Origin: Chitinophaga sp. HK235
GTDB lineage: Bacteria > Bacteroidota > Bacteroidia > Chitinophagales > Chitinophagaceae
Reading direction: 5' to 3'
Assembly: GCF_018255755.1 (NCBI RefSeq)
Contig: NZ_CP073766.1
Span: forward strand, 7,748,501 to 7,812,500
DNA length: 64,000 bases
Shown piece by piece: positions 9,153-16,828 of the stretch. Below the pieces are notes generated by a model that saw only the letters and a program-made list of their open reading frames with translations, was not told where the DNA came from and made no database searches. Position 1 is the stretch's first letter. Each line of letters opens with the position of its first letter. The position numbers and the translations under genes are program-made.

Positions 9153-9551
9153 ATGAAAAAAACAAATATTATTCTGCTGGTGGTAATTGCTGTTGCAATA
9201 GGGGTGATCGTGACCATGGTGGGTGACTTCAGTACCTACGAAACTTTTGCTACTGCGCGTGAAAAGGAGGGGAAAGAGTTCCATGTGATCGGCAAACTGG
9301 ATACCCTGCAGTCTATGCACTATGATCCGTTAAAGGATGCCAACTTGTTCAGCTTCTACGTACACGATAAAACAGGTGAATCCCGCAAAGTCGTTTTCTA
9401 CGGCGCCAAACCTACAGATTTTGAAAAAGCGGAATCCGTGGTGCTCACTGGAAAAATGCAGGGAAATGAGTTCCACTGCAGCAAAATCCTCATGAAATGC
9501 CCGTCTAAATATAAAGATGACCAGGTAGTTGTGAGCAACAAACAGCTTTAA
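9153..9551 (+). CDS. ccmE: Cytochrome c maturation protein CcmE, CxxxY type
   Basis: CcmE is the membrane-anchored periplasmic haem chaperone of cytochrome c maturation System I. This 132-residue protein has one N-terminal membrane segment (IILLVVIAVAIGVIV) and the OB-fold strand pattern of CcmE, with EFHVIGKLD, SFYVHDKTG and VVLTGKMQGNEFHCSKIL. The usual haem-binding motif HxxxY is replaced by C116-P-S-K-Y120, as in the CcmE variants called CxxxY type. ccmF follows 106 bp downstream. The annotation is firm because of size, topology and the ccmF neighbour. The Cys in place of His is directly seen in the sequence. Confidence 0.88.
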   Translation: MKKTNIILLVVIAVAIGVIVTMVGDFSTYETFATAREKEGKEFHVIGKLDTLQSMHYDPLKDANLFSFYVHDKTGESRKVVFYGAKPTDFEKAESVVLTGKMQGNEFHCSKILMKCPSKYKDDQVVVSNKQL

Positions 9552-9657
9552 AAATATTTCAGGATTAGATATACAGGGTTTATAGCTATTTGATTCTCAA
9601 AAGATTGAATATTTATATCAAGATATATCTAAATTCTTCAATCTATATACCATTCTC

Positions 9658-12186
9658 ATGAAATTTGAAGGGGAACACTTATTACCAGGCCAATTGGGCC
9701 ATTTTTTTGCCATCCTGGCTTTTGTAGCATCATTGGTAGCCACCGTATCCTATTATAATGTCGTAAAGATCAAAGAGCCGCTGGCACGCGACTCATGGAA
9801 GAAGCTGGCACGCTGGGCTTTTGTAATCCAGTCAGCTGCTGTGATCGCCGTATTTAGCTGCCTCTTCTATATTCTGTTTAATCACTATTTCGAATATAAA
9901 TACGCCTGGCGCAATACTTCCCGCGACCTCCCTGTACAATATCTCTTTTCCAGCCTCTGGTCCGACCAGGAAGGCAGTTTCCTGCTCTGGAGCATCTGGA
10001 ACAGTATCCTGGGCATTATCCTGATTCGTACATCCAAAGACTGGGAAGCTCCGGTAATGACCGTCTTCTCCCTGGCACAGCTGATTATGGCCAGTATGCT
10101 CCTCGGTATCTATGTCCTGGGTTATAAAGTTGGCAGCAATCCGTTTTTGCTGCTCAGACAGGCTACCGAAAACCAGGGTGCGCCTATCTTCCAGCAGGCT
10201 GACTATATGCAGCATATCCATGATGGTAACGGCCTGAACGTGACCCTCCAGAACTACTGGATGGTGATCCACCCGCCGATCCTCTTCCTGGGCTTCGCTT
10301 CCATGATTATTCCGTTTGCCTTCGCTTTCGCCGGCCTCTGGACCCGCGATTATACCGGCTGGGTAAAACCCGTACTGCCCTGGACCCTCTTCGCAATTAT
10401 GCTGCTGGGTACCGGTATCATGATGGGTGCCGCCTGGGCCTATGAATCACTCAACTTTGGTGGTTACTGGGCTTGGGACCCTGTGGAAAACGCGTCCCTC
10501 GTGCCCTGGCTAACGATGGTAGCCGGCCTGCACACCCTGCTGGCCTATAAGCATACCGGTCATGCACTGAAATCTACCGTTTTCTTCTTCTTTATCTCTT
10601 ATGTACTGATTCTGTACTCCTCCTTCCTCACCAAGAGTGGTGTGCTCGGAGATACTTCCGTACACTCTTTCACGGATATGGGAATGACTGCCCAGCTGCT
10701 CTTTTCCATGCTGGTGTTTACCATTCCTTCTATCTACCTGCTCATTGCCCGCAGGAAAGAGATTCCGGGCAACAATAAAGAAGAAAGCACTTATTCCAGA
10801 GAATTCTGGCTGTTTGTGGGCTCGCTGATCCTGCTGATCGCGGCCATTCAGATCACCTTCACCACTTCTATCCCGGTATGGAACAAGCTGCTCGATCTCA
10901 CCGGCCTGAAAGGCCTGTTCAAGATGGACGATATCGCTCCACCATCCGATGTGATGTTCCACTACAATAAAATCCAGATCTGGATTGCCATTGTACTGGG
11001 TACGCTGACGGCTGTGGTGCAGTTCCTGAAATATAAAGACACCCCCAAAGGGTTTCTGACCAAAAAAATCTGGCTACCTACCTTGCTGTCTGTGCTCTTT
11101 ACTGCGCTGATTGCCTGGAAAGGGACCATTACCTACGATAACTATGGTGCCGGTTTCCTTACGGCTATCTATATTATGCTGTTTGCCAGCATCTACGCTA
11201 TTGTGGCCAACTTCACCTACATCTTTGTGGGTATCAAGGGTAAACTGAAAAGCGCCGGCGCTTCCGTAGCCCACATCGGTTTTGGTATGGTGCTGCTGGG
11301 TGCGCTGATCTCTTCCGCCAAAATGGAAGTGATTTCCATCGACAGGATGAAGATGCTGAATGATGGTTTCTTCAGAAAGGAAAGCAAACAGAATCCGCGC
11401 GAAAACATCATGCTGCCCAAAGATGTGCAGGTGCAGATGGGTGATTATCACGTAACCTATGTAGGTGATTCCACTGCCAAAGGGGATCCCAAAACCTACT
11501 ACGTGATGAACTATGTACGCAAGGATAAACAAACAGGAGAAGTAAAGGAAAGATTTACCCTGTACCCTGATGCATTTGTAAACAGGAAAGAAAATGCTTT
11601 GTCTTCCAACCCTGCTTCCAAGCACTATCTCACCAGAGATATCTTTACCTATGTATCTGCTGCGCCTAACAAAGCAGAAGCCGCATCAGCAGATACTACC
11701 GGTTATACAGTCCATGAGATCAAGGTTGGTGACTCCGTATTCTTCTCCAAAGGTTTCATGGTGCTTAAAGGACTGAATACACAGCCTGCCAGCAAAAACT
11801 ACGTGCCGGAAAAAAATGACCTGACCGTAGGTGCTCAGCTGGAAGTACATACACAAACCGACGACAGCTTCAAACTGGAGCCTATCTATTACATCCGCGA
11901 CAGCAGCTACCAGTACAGCGTAGAAGATACGCTGGCCGCGCTGAACCTGAGCGTGCGTTTTGCGAAGATCATGCCTGCAGAAAACAAGATAGAGCTGAAA
12001 GTGAAAGAGGCCGCTGGTTTCAGTGACTATGTAGTGATGAAAGCCCTGGTATTCCCTTACATCAATGTACTGTGGCTGGGTGTGATCGTGATGGTGGTAG
12101 GTACCGGTATGAGCATCGTACAACGTACCAGAAGGACTGAAAAAGCCGGAAGACAGGAAAACCAGCGGAAAGCAGTCAATATTTAA
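9658..12186 (+). CDS. ccmF: Cytochrome c biogenesis protein CcmF/CcsA family (haem lyase)
   Basis: This 842-residue polytopic membrane protein belongs to the haem-handling CcmF/CcmC/CcsA superfamily and would transfer haem from CcmE to apocytochrome c. The tryptophan-rich haem-binding motif is present as GGYWAWDPVENASLVPWL at about residues 267-284. Conserved histidines flank it (MVIHPPILFLGF and VAGLHTLLAYKH). About 14-15 hydrophobic segments are visible, with a periplasmic domain of roughly 230 residues before the last helix (VLWLGVIVMVVGTGMSIV). It sits directly after ccmE. Its size exceeds E. coli CcmF (about 647) mostly through that late soluble domain. No ccmG or ccmH is in the window. 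Confidence 0.9.
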   Translation: MKFEGEHLLPGQLGHFFAILAFVASLVATVSYYNVVKIKEPLARDSWKKLARWAFVIQSAAVIAVFSCLFYILFNHYFEYKYAWRNTSRDLPVQYLFSSLWSDQEGSFLLWSIWNSILGIILIRTSKDWEAPVMTVFSLAQLIMASMLLGIYVLGYKVGSNPFLLLRQATENQGAPIFQQADYMQHIHDGNGLNVTLQNYWMVIHPPILFLGFASMIIPFAFAFAGLWTRDYTGWVKPVLPWTLFAIMLLGTGIMMGAAWAYESLNFGGYWAWDPVENASLVPWLTMVAGLHTLLAYKHTGHALKSTVFFFFISYVLILYSSFLTKSGVLGDTSVHSFTDMGMTAQLLFSMLVFTIPSIYLLIARRKEIPGNNKEESTYSREFWLFVGSLILLIAAIQITFTTSIPVWNKLLDLTGLKGLFKMDDIAPPSDVMFHYNKIQIWIAIVLGTLTAVVQFLKYKDTPKGFLTKKIWLPTLLSVLFTALIAWKGTITYDNYGAGFLTAIYIMLFASIYAIVANFTYIFVGIKGKLKSAGASVAHIGFGMVLLGALISSAKMEVISIDRMKMLNDGFFRKESKQNPRENIMLPKDVQVQMGDYHVTYVGDSTAKGDPKTYYVMNYVRKDKQTGEVKERFTLYPDAFVNRKENALSSNPASKHYLTRDIFTYVSAAPNKAEAASADTTGYTVHEIKVGDSVFFSKGFMVLKGLNTQPASKNYVPEKNDLTVGAQLEVHTQTDDSFKLEPIYYIRDSSYQYSVEDTLAALNLSVRFAKIMPAENKIELKVKEAAGFSDYVVMKALVFPYINVLWLGVIVMVVGTGMSIVQRTRRTEKAGRQENQRKAVNI

Positions 12187-12207
12187 GGATTTTTTGATTT
12201 ATTAATA

Positions 12208-12268
12208 CAGGGGATCTGTATTACCTTGAAAATTATACGTAGATTTTCAGGGTAATTCAGGTCCCCTG
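12208..12268. terminator. Long imperfect hairpin after ccmF
   Basis: Two 26-nt arms (12208-12233 and 12243-12268) are complementary except for three positions, two of which can form G-U pairs, around a 9-nt loop. There is no T-run on either side of useful length. It lies between the stop of ccmF and the start of the alpha/beta hydrolase. It may act as a terminator, as an mRNA end-protecting structure, or be a remnant of a palindromic repeat. Confidence 0.55.
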
Positions 12269-12298
12269 ATGATTTAATCAAACAGCAAGATCCTCACT

Positions 12299-13300
12299 AT
12301 GAAGCGTTTGCTGCGCATATTACTGGTACTTATCGTCGTGCTGGCCATATTGTACCTGCTGGGCCCCAGGCCTGCCACCCCTGTTTATTCGGCAGTGTTG
12401 CCGGCGGTGCCTCAGGATGGCCGGGCATTGGAGCAATATATTCATCAAAAGGAATCCCGTCACCGGCTGAAGCCGGACAATGAAGCCCGGATTGTATGGG
12501 CTGATTCCCCTTTTCATAAAACGTCTTATGCGGTTGTATACCTGCATGGCTTTTCCGCCAGCCAGGAGGAGGGCGATCCCATACATCGTGATTTCGCCCG
12601 CCGTTATGGCTGCAATTTGTTTCTCAGTCGCCTCGACGGCCATGGTATCGATACATCCGATCCGTTGCTGACGACGACCGCCATCGGTCTCTGGGAAGAT
12701 GCCAAAGAAGCGCTGGAGATAGGAAAAGCCCTGGGCGACAAGGTTATTCTGATGGGCACCTCCACCGGAGGTACCCTGGCACTTAAACTGGCCGCCGCCT
12801 ATCCCAAAGATGTATACGCTGTGATCAATATGTCGCCTAATATAGCCATCAACGATGACCTGGCCTTCCTGGCCAACGATCCCTGGGGGTTGCAGCTGGC
12901 AAGGCTGGTAAAAGGCGGCAAATACAAGGAGTCCAACGATACCAGCCGGGAAAGGGCCCAATACTGGAACAACAAATACCGCCTGGAAGCAGTCGTACAG
13001 CTGCAAAATTTGCTGGAAACCAGTATGAAGCCCTCTACTTTTCAGCAAATACATCAGCCGGTACTGAATCTCTACTATTACAAGGATGAAAAACATCAGG
13101 ACCCTACCGTACGGGTGTCTGCCATCCTGAAAATGGAGCAGGAGCTGGGCACCCCCGATAGTCTCAAGGAGGCGATTTCCATTCCGGGCGCAGGGGCACA
13201 TGTGATGGGAAGCCGGCTCACCGGACATGACCTGCCCGCCGTGGCCGGTGCTATCGACCGGTTTGCCGACGCTGTACTGAAAATGAAGCCGGTACATTGA
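12299..13300 (+). CDS. Alpha/beta hydrolase, carboxylesterase type
   Basis: This 333-residue hydrolase has an N-terminal hydrophobic segment (LLRILLVLIVVLAILYLL) that should anchor or export it. The oxyanion-hole segment is YLHGFSAS (81-88). The nucleophile elbow is GTSTGG with Ser155. The late PGAGAH carries the likely catalytic His. This is the layout of the monoglyceride-lipase and Est30-like carboxylesterases. The ester substrate is unknown. It stands alone between the hairpin after ccmF and the DUF4294 gene. The protein class is clear, but no physiological role can be given. Confidence 0.85.
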   Translation: MKRLLRILLVLIVVLAILYLLGPRPATPVYSAVLPAVPQDGRALEQYIHQKESRHRLKPDNEARIVWADSPFHKTSYAVVYLHGFSASQEEGDPIHRDFARRYGCNLFLSRLDGHGIDTSDPLLTTTAIGLWEDAKEALEIGKALGDKVILMGTSTGGTLALKLAAAYPKDVYAVINMSPNIAINDDLAFLANDPWGLQLARLVKGGKYKESNDTSRERAQYWNNKYRLEAVVQLQNLLETSMKPSTFQQIHQPVLNLYYYKDEKHQDPTVRVSAILKMEQELGTPDSLKEAISIPGAGAHVMGSRLTGHDLPAVAGAIDRFADAVLKMKPVH

Positions 13301-13392
13301 CCGCTTTGTCCAGCATTTTTTTGATTGTTATTTAATCTGAAATGTTTTTTAACTTGTGGTAACATTTACCCATTAGCATCGTTAGATATTGT

Positions 13393-14013
13393 ATGCACTG
13401 CCGCTGTAAACTCATTTTATCCGCCATCCTGATAACAGGCATTTCCCTTTGCCGGCAGGAAGCCAGCGCGCAGGAAGCACACGGTGCTGATACTATCCCG
13501 CTCCATGCTGTTGTTGTAGGTACCGACACCATTCCGGTGATCACCCTCGCCATCTTTGATGTGGTAGACAGAATGCCCAAAGCCTTACGGAAAGAAAAGG
13601 AACGCTATAACCGTTTACGGAATGCCGTATATGTCACCTATCCTTATGCGAGAACTGCTGCCCGCCTGCTGCAGGACGTGAACGGCCGTCTGGCTACGAT
13701 GTCCAAAAGGGAGCGTAAAGAGTTCCTGGCATCCAAGGAAAAGGAAATGAAAGCGCAGTTCGGCGACAAACTGCAGAATCTCTCCGTATACCAGGGTAAA
13801 GTGTTGATGAAGCTGATTAACCGGGAAACAGGGCAAAACTGTTACGAAATCATCAAAGAGCTGAAAGGTGGTTTTAACGCCCGTTTATGGCAAACAGTGG
13901 CCTTCTTTTTCGGAGGAAACCTGAAAAGCGAATACGACAAACAGGAAGATCATGATATAGAAGTGATTGTGCAGGAGCTCGAAATGTACCAGCGGTACCG
14001 CGCTTATAATTAA
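13393..14013 (+). CDS. DUF4294 family secreted protein
   Basis: This 206-residue protein has a signal peptide ending near EASAQ. The body is helical and highly charged. The run TIPVITLAIFDVVDRMPK and the conserved core YNRLRNAVYVTYPYART, then GKVLMKLINRETGQNCYEIIKELKGG, match DUF4294, a family I know only from Bacteroidota and with no assigned function. It is followed 17 bp later by the small plug-like gene on the same strand, so the two are likely co-transcribed. A periplasmic role is an inference from the signal peptide. Confidence 0.8.
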   Translation: MHCRCKLILSAILITGISLCRQEASAQEAHGADTIPLHAVVVGTDTIPVITLAIFDVVDRMPKALRKEKERYNRLRNAVYVTYPYARTAARLLQDVNGRLATMSKRERKEFLASKEKEMKAQFGDKLQNLSVYQGKVLMKLINRETGQNCYEIIKELKGGFNARLWQTVAFFFGGNLKSEYDKQEDHDIEVIVQELEMYQRYRAYN

Positions 14014-14030
14014 ATGGCTATCTTAGCTAT

Positions 14031-14528
14031 ATGAAAGCACGGATATTGTTATTTAGCCTGATATTAACTTCCTTCAGTGCCCTGGCACAAAACGAAGAAA
14101 ACGATGTGCCGGTATATGTGGTAGACAGCGTATTGACTACACAGGCCGCCATGGAAAGCATCTCTCCCGACCAGATCGGTCTTATTACCATTGCAAGAGG
14201 ACAAAAAGCAATTCTGAAATATGGCAGCCAGGCTGCCAACGGGGTGGTATATGTGGAAACGAAACCCTTTGCCCGCAAAAGGGTGCGTCATCTGCTTAGC
14301 ATGGCTTCTCCGGCCTACGACAGCCTGCTGCGCCGCTACGGAAGTGACAGCAGCTTCCTCTATATCGTGAATGATAAACCGGTGACCCCGACAGACGAGA
14401 CCCGTCTTATGACGGTGGACAATAAAACATTTGTTTCAGTCGAAATACTGTCGCCCAAAAAAGTAGAAGAGCTGTATCACATCAAAAACAGCCAGGCTGG
14501 CGTACGCATCATCAGTACAGAAGAATGA
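14031..14528 (+). CDS. Small secreted protein with two plug-like modules, unknown function
   Basis: This 165-residue protein has a signal peptide (MKARILLFSLILTSFSALAQ) and no membrane segment after it. Residues 28-78 read like the end of a SusC/TonB receptor plug: a strand YVVDSV, then SPDQIGLITIARGQKA and YGSQAANGVVYVETK, close to the YGARAANGVI signature of SusC plugs. Residues 110-163 look like a weaker second copy (YIVNDKPV, SVEILSPKKVEELY, AGVRIIST). No barrel domain follows. It lies between DUF4294 and bshB1. I do not recognise a named family, and any link to receptors is inference. Confidence 0.65.
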   Translation: MKARILLFSLILTSFSALAQNEENDVPVYVVDSVLTTQAAMESISPDQIGLITIARGQKAILKYGSQAANGVVYVETKPFARKRVRHLLSMASPAYDSLLRRYGSDSSFLYIVNDKPVTPTDETRLMTVDNKTFVSVEILSPKKVEELYHIKNSQAGVRIISTEE

Positions 14529-14576
14529 TGCTATCAAAAATTATTTCCCATCTTTGCACCTCAATTTATTTACAGC

Positions 14577-15305
14577 ATGAAACTGGACATACTCGCGATT
14601 GCTGTACATCCCGACGATGTGGAACTGGGATGTGCAGGAACATTGATGGTACATGCGCAGCAAGGCATGAAAGTAGGCGTAGTAGACCTTACCCGCGGAG
14701 AGCTGGGCACCCGTGGTACGCCTGAATTACGTGTTAAGGAAGCGCAGGACGCCGCCAAAATCATGGGATTGGAAGTACGGGAAAACCTGGAACTGGCAGA
14801 TGGTTTTTTCAGAAATGATACCATGGAACAGATGGCCATCATCAGGGCCATCCGCAAATACCAGCCTGATATTGTGCTGGCCAATGCGATGGACGACCGA
14901 CATCCTGATCATGGCCGCGCCGGCAAACTGATTGCTGACAGCTGTTTTCTGGCAGGCCTGCGTAAAGTAGAAACCACCATTGACGGCATACCGCAACAGG
15001 CCTGGCGCCCTAAGCAGGTGTTCCATTTCCTGCAGGACCGTTATCATGAACCCGATTTTGTGGTAGATATCACACCGGTGATGGAAAGGAAACTGGATGC
15101 GATCAGAAGCTTCAGTTCCCAGTTCCTGGCTCCTAAAGACAATGAGCCGCAAACCTATATCTCAGGCAGCGGTTTCTTTGATAGTGTGGTTTATCGTGCC
15201 AAAATGCTGGGTAAAATGGTAGGGGTGGACTACGCCGAAGGATACACGTCCGCTAAAATGATGGGTATCCGCAATTTCGCTGACCTGATCAACGAAGTGA
15301 CCTGA
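14577..15305 (+). CDS. bshB1: Bacillithiol biosynthesis deacetylase BshB1
   Basis: BshB1 removes the acetyl group from GlcNAc-malate in bacillithiol synthesis. The 242-residue protein is in the LmbE/PIG-L zinc deacetylase family. It has the metal motif HPDD (AVHPDDVELGC, residues 9-19) and the later DDRHPDHG, plus the signature TRGELGTRGTPELRVKEA typical of BshB1. The end of the gene carries a perfect 17-bp tandem duplication that changes the C-terminus from a predicted ALI to VT, with an early stop. Catalytic residues are untouched, so the enzyme is probably functional. The other bacillithiol genes bshA and bshC are not in this window. Confidence 0.93.
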   Translation: MKLDILAIAVHPDDVELGCAGTLMVHAQQGMKVGVVDLTRGELGTRGTPELRVKEAQDAAKIMGLEVRENLELADGFFRNDTMEQMAIIRAIRKYQPDIVLANAMDDRHPDHGRAGKLIADSCFLAGLRKVETTIDGIPQQAWRPKQVFHFLQDRYHEPDFVVDITPVMERKLDAIRSFSSQFLAPKDNEPQTYISGSGFFDSVVYRAKMLGKMVGVDYAEGYTSAKMMGIRNFADLINEVT

Positions 15306-15314
15306 TCAACGAAG
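15281..15314 (+). repeat. Perfect 17-bp tandem duplication at the 3' end of bshB1
   Basis: The 17-bp unit TGACCTGATCAACGAAG occurs twice without a gap (15281-15297 and 15298-15314). Because 17 is not a multiple of three, the second copy puts a stop codon at 15303-15305. With one copy removed the frame would read ADLINEALI and stop at TAA 12 bp past the repeat. Confidence 0.9.
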
Positions 15315-15372
15315 CGCTGATATAACGTTAACGATAATACGTAATCAGCCATCTTGTCTGAAAAATATCCGG

Positions 15373-15397
15373 GGCTGACCATTGGTCAGCCTTTTTT
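15373..15397 (+). terminator. Rho-independent terminator after bshB1
   Basis: An 8-bp perfect stem (GGCTGACC / GGTCAGCC) with a 3-nt loop is followed by six T residues. It ends the DUF4294 to bshB1 transcript about 70 nt after the stop codon. Confidence 0.85.
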
Positions 15398-15466
15398 CAT
15401 TGGGTAAAGCACAAGCTGTCATCGCACAACAAAAGAAAAATCATCCCCACCAATCATTCCATCCAA

Positions 15467-15619
15467 TGTACCAGCCACAAACAATTGTCACAGAACAAAA
15501 GGTAAATATCCCCACTAATTCTTTTAAAAGGAAAAACAGCCCTTAAAGAATTAGCTACATGTTATCCATAATCCTCTGTACTAGCCACAAACAATTTAGC
15601 CCCGGGCTTTAGTCCGGGG
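15467..15619. repeat. Degenerate repeats and hairpins in the bshB1-ahpC intergenic region
   Basis: A 20-nt direct repeat with one mismatch (TGTACCAGCCACAAACAATT type) occurs at 15467-15486 and 15577-15596. Between the copies lies an inverted repeat with arms CTAATTCTTT and AAAGAATTAG (about 15514-15555). Immediately after the second copy is a GC-rich hairpin, CCCCGGGCTTTAGTCCGGGG (15600-15619). The cluster resembles dispersed intergenic repeats of Bacteroidota, but no transposase is present and I cannot tell whether copies exist elsewhere. Confidence 0.5.
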
Positions 15620-15628
15620 AAAATTTAT

Positions 15629-15802
15629 ATGATGAATGATATAAACGCGAATCAATGCTGGGAGCCGGGGGATAACAAGGGCAGGGGCGCTGCGGCGTAT
15701 TCGGAAGTGCTAAAAGGCAGCATTACAAACCAGACAGCAAATAAAGTCCTGACCCCGGCAGGGGCAGTTTTGATCGGCACAATGGGACCGGCTAAACACT
15801 AG
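15629..15802 (+). CDS. Possible small ORF, 57 codons, uncertain
   Basis: An ATG-initiated frame of 57 codons begins 9 nt after a GC-rich hairpin and ends at a TAG that overlaps the stop of the convergent microprotein gene by 4 nt. The predicted protein (MMNDINANQCWEPGDNKG start) is Gly/Ala-rich, has no membrane segment and matches no family I know. The frame could be chance in a GC-richer patch. I list it only because the region has no other explanation. Confidence 0.2.
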   Translation: MMNDINANQCWEPGDNKGRGAAAYSEVLKGSITNQTANKVLTPAGAVLIGTMGPAKH

Positions 15803-15924
15803 ATGAACAGATCCTTGGTAGCATCAAATTCATCTGGTTTGATGATGCTGTTTTTAATAAACGGAATCAAAGCTAGTCCAATCGTAATAATCACCAGAAG
15901 TGCGTATTTTTTTTTCATTTCCAT
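15799..15924 (-). CDS. 41-residue single-pass membrane microprotein
   Basis: A complete small frame encodes a protein with a Lys-rich start (MEMKKKY), one hydrophobic helix (ALLVIITIGLALIPFI) and a short polar tail (KNSIIKPDEFDATKDLFI). This positive-inside, helix, acidic-tail design is typical of small bacterial membrane proteins. The second Met, three codons in, is an alternative start. It sits on the opposite strand to its neighbours bshB1 and ahpC. No function or family can be given. Composition argues for a real gene, but there is no homology evidence. Confidence 0.5.
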   Translation of the reverse strand: MEMKKKYALLVIITIGLALIPFIKNSIIKPDEFDATKDLFI

Positions 15925-16198
15925 GCTATTTGTCTGTTAAAAATTCTCCGCTTATATAACTAAATAGCGTGCCAAAAAGTTACAGAAATGACATAAAAAT
16001 GTTAAGTCATAAAGAATTTTTTTGATTATAGGAGAATTGGGTGCAGATTGCTTTCCTGTCAGTGCGAAAATGGATATATATAGAGAAAGTCAATGTCTCA
16101 TCTTAAAAATCTATTTGACTAATAATGAATGTAAAGTGATCTTTGCGCCGGCATTTAATACGAAGCCTTGACTGTAAATCAAAAATCGAAATAGAATT

Positions 16199-16753
16199 AT
16201 GAAAAATGTTATTTTATCCGTAGGGTCTGAATTTCCTGAATTCAAAAAAACGGCAGTTGTTTCCATCGAAAAAGGTAAAGAGTTTTATGAGCTGACATCT
16301 GAGGAGCTGAAAGCTTCCGGTAAATGGATGGTAATGTTCTGGTGGCCTAAAGACTTTACATTTGTTTGCCCTACTGAAATCGCTGAGTTCAACAAACATG
16401 CACAGGATTTCGTTGACCGCGATGCAGTACTGATCGGTGCTTCTACTGATAGCGAATTTGTTCACGCTGCCTGGAGAAGAGACCACGAAGATCTGCGTGA
16501 GCTGAAATTCCCAATGCTGGCTGACACTTCCAAATCACTGGCTGGTGAACTGGGTATCCTGGAAACCAACGAAAAAGTGGCTTACCGTGCTACTTACATC
16601 GTAGATCCTCAGGGTATTGTACGTTGGGTTTCCCTGTACGACCTGTCTGTAGGCCGTAACGTGAAAGAAGTACTGCGTGTACTGGATGCTCTGCAGACAG
16701 ATGAGCTGTGCCCTTGCAACTGGAATAAAGGCGAAGCTACTCTGGCCGTTTAG
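16199..16753 (+). CDS. ahpC: Peroxiredoxin AhpC, three-cysteine (actinobacterial-like) type
   Basis: This 184-residue thiol peroxidase reduces hydrogen peroxide, organic peroxides and peroxynitrite in the cytoplasm. The peroxidatic cysteine lies in TFVCPTE (Cys57). Near the C-terminus is CPC (Cys171 and Cys173) in ELCPCNWNKGEATL. Two closely spaced C-terminal cysteines are the arrangement known from Mycobacterium tuberculosis AhpC, which is reduced by AhpD rather than AhpF. An AhpD-like gene follows 76 bp downstream, which agrees. A strong hairpin with a T-run lies between the two, so readthrough or a second promoter would be needed for the partner. Confidence 0.92.
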   Translation: MKNVILSVGSEFPEFKKTAVVSIEKGKEFYELTSEELKASGKWMVMFWWPKDFTFVCPTEIAEFNKHAQDFVDRDAVLIGASTDSEFVHAAWRRDHEDLRELKFPMLADTSKSLAGELGILETNEKVAYRATYIVDPQGIVRWVSLYDLSVGRNVKEVLRVLDALQTDELCPCNWNKGEATLAV

Positions 16754-16774
16754 TGTTATTTTGAATAATTTTCG

Positions 16775-16810
16775 CAAAGCAGCAAAGCGTCAACTTTGCT
16801 GCTTTGTTTT
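16775..16810 (+). terminator. Terminator-like hairpin between ahpC and ahpD
   Basis: Perfect 13-nt arms (16775-16787 and 16794-16806) with a 6-nt loop are followed by TTTT. It should reduce transcription into ahpD, which starts 19 nt later, and may set the AhpC to AhpD ratio. Confidence 0.75.
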
Positions 16811-16828
16811 AAGATAAAACGTATAACT

